6,614 nucleotides of DNA from an uncultured Macromonas sp. (GTDB taxonomy: Bacteria > Pseudomonadota > Gammaproteobacteria > Burkholderiales > Burkholderiaceae). Below the pieces are notes generated by a model. The model ran no database searches. It was not told the DNA's origin and saw only the letters and a program-made list of their open reading frames with translations. The DNA lies in assembly GCA_946481585.1 (NCBI GenBank), contig CAMLOF010000167.1:1-6614 (forward strand). The letters run 5' to 3'. The first letter of the stretch is position 1. Each line of letters starts with the position of its first letter. Of the stretch, positions 5,714 to 6,614 are shown in pieces. The translations under genes were made by a program, and so were the position numbers.

Positions 5714-6614
5714 ACACAACCGACACCGACCCTGGCAGCCTGCAGGCACTCAAAGCCCGCTACGGCCCCCGCTACCGCTGGCTGCTGCTGATGTCGGTGA
5801 TGGTTGGCACCATGGCTGCCATCATGTCGTCAACGATCGTCAACGTGGCGATTCCCGACATGAGCCACCACTTCGGCCTGGGCCAGGAGCGTGCGCAGTG
5901 GGTGACGTCGGGCTTCATGGCTGCCATGGTGGCGTCCATGCTGACCACCCCCTGGATGCTCGCTCGCTTTGGCTTCCGCAAGACCTACGCCATCTGCATG
6001 GGACTGTTGCTGGCTGGCGGCATGGTGGGCGGCATGGCCAACCACTTTGCACTGGTACTGGCCGCCCGGGTGGTCGAGGGCCTGGCCGCTGGCGTGGTTC
6101 AACCCATTCCCGCCATCATCATCCTGCGCGCCTTCGACTCCAACGAACAAGGTCGCGCCAGCGGCATCTTCGGCATGGGCGTGGTACTGGCGCCAGCGCT
6201 GGGGCCCAGCCTTGGAGGCCTGCTGGTCGATGCCTTCGGGTGGCGCTCCATCTTCTTCATGGTGGTCCCGCTGTGTCTGGCATCGCTGTGGCTGGGCCGC
6301 CTCTTTGTGCCGGTCACGGCCCCGGGCGGGGTGGCTGCGCGGCGCGACGTCAGCATCGACTGGATCGGCCTGCTGCTGGCTAGCGTAGGCACCGTCTGCC
6401 TGCTCAATGGCCTGGTGCAATGGCAGGGGGGCACTGTTGCCCTGGCCGCCACGCTGCTCACGGGCTTTGTCTTGTGTCTCGCCGCCTTCATCGCCTGGCA
6501 GCATCGGCTGCGGCACGGGCGCAGCAAAAACAAAGTTGAGCCGCTGATGAACCTGAGTCTGTTCCAGCACCGCCCTTTCGCCATGGGCAGCCTGGTCGCG
6601 TTCATCTATGGCAC
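5710..6614 (+). CDS. DHA2-family (EmrB/QacA-type) MFS transporter, C-terminus beyond window
   Basis: The first 301 codons of an inner-membrane major facilitator, probably a proton-driven exporter of drugs or other small molecules, are visible; DHA2 proteins usually have 14 helices and about 500 residues. A hydrophilic N-terminus (1-23) is followed by TM1 with the DHA2 motif STIVNVAIPDM (41-51). Motif A is degenerate (ARFGFRK, 85-91, without the usual Asp). Motif B is around R120 (AARVVEGLAAG), and antiporter motif C is clear at 156-170 (GMGVVLAPALGPSLGG) followed by FGWRSIFF. Ser40 occupies the place of the Asp usually found in TM1 (LD-x-T in relatives). The ATG at 5710 lacks a Shine-Dalgarno sequence and starts 13 bases after the EamA gene, so translation probably depends on that gene. 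No HlyD/EmrA-type adaptor is seen upstream; one could lie downstream. The substrate is unknown. Confidence 0.93.
   Translation, partial: MNTTDTDPGSLQALKARYGPRYRWLLLMSVMVGTMAAIMSSTIVNVAIPDMSHHFGLGQERAQWVTSGFMAAMVASMLTTPWMLARFGFRKTYAICMGLLLAGGMVGGMANHFALVLAARVVEGLAAGVVQPIPAIIILRAFDSNEQGRASGIFGMGVVLAPALGPSLGGLLVDAFGWRSIFFMVVPLCLASLWLGRLFVPVTAPGGVAARRDVSIDWIGLLLASVGTVCLLNGLVQWQGGTVALAATLLTGFVLCLAAFIAWQHRLRHGRSKNKVEPLMNLSLFQHRPFAMGSLVAFIYG

Noticed and set aside
5830..6570. 246-codon open frame on the minus strand opposite the DHA2 gene
   Set aside because: The translation is His/Gln/Ala-rich low complexity, the usual reverse of a hydrophobic transporter gene.
1..6614. tRNA, rRNA, CRISPR, insertion sequence, attachment site or direct-repeat array
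   Set aside because: Nothing of this kind was seen on either strand; almost every base is inside a recognised gene or a spacer of 62 bases or less.

Overview
The window reads as chromosomal DNA of a high-GC Gram-negative bacterium, most likely a betaproteobacterium of the Comamonadaceae type (Acidovorax/Hydrogenophaga-like). This placement is an inference from base composition, the long-form (subfamily 2) PyrF and outer-membrane/FecR-type genes; no marker gene is present. No RNA gene, mobile element, CRISPR array or prophage was seen. Coding density is very high: six genes fill the window and the largest gap is about 62 bases.

Layout. Four genes run on the minus strand, in transcription order: pyrF (4722 to 3874, orotidine 5'-phosphate decarboxylase), a cytoplasmic GAF + HD-GYP protein (3862 to 2270, probable cyclic-dinucleotide phosphodiesterase), an exported TPR + outer-membrane beta-barrel protein of the surface-lipoprotein-assembly-modifier (Slam/DUF560) type (2213 to 810), and a periplasmic FecR-domain protein (797 to beyond base 1, C-terminus missing). 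Gaps are 11, 56 and 12 bases. The three genes after pyrF each have a clear Shine-Dalgarno sequence, and the first of these overlaps the pyrF stop codon, so this looks like one operon. A sigma-70-like promoter (TTACCA, 17-base spacer, TACAAT) lies so close to pyrF that its mRNA may be leaderless or nearly so.

Divergently, on the plus strand, are an EamA/DMT-family ten-helix transporter (4785 to 5696) and a DHA2-type (EmrB/QacA) major facilitator transporter (5710 to beyond 6614). They are separated by 13 bases containing a six-codon mini-ORF that overlaps the stop of the first gene and the start of the second.

How they may work together. pyrF is a housekeeping pyrimidine gene. The three genes behind it cover three compartments: cytoplasmic second-messenger hydrolysis, periplasmic FecR-domain sensing or binding, and an outer-membrane barrel. 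A cell-envelope signalling module is a reasonable inference but is not shown by sequence alone. The most notable points are this gene set, the roughly 110-residue insertion that splits the HD-GYP catalytic domain, the PDE-like GAF with a degenerate NKFDE motif, the possibly leaderless pyrF, the relay mini-ORF, and a DHA2 transporter lacking the usual TM1 aspartate.
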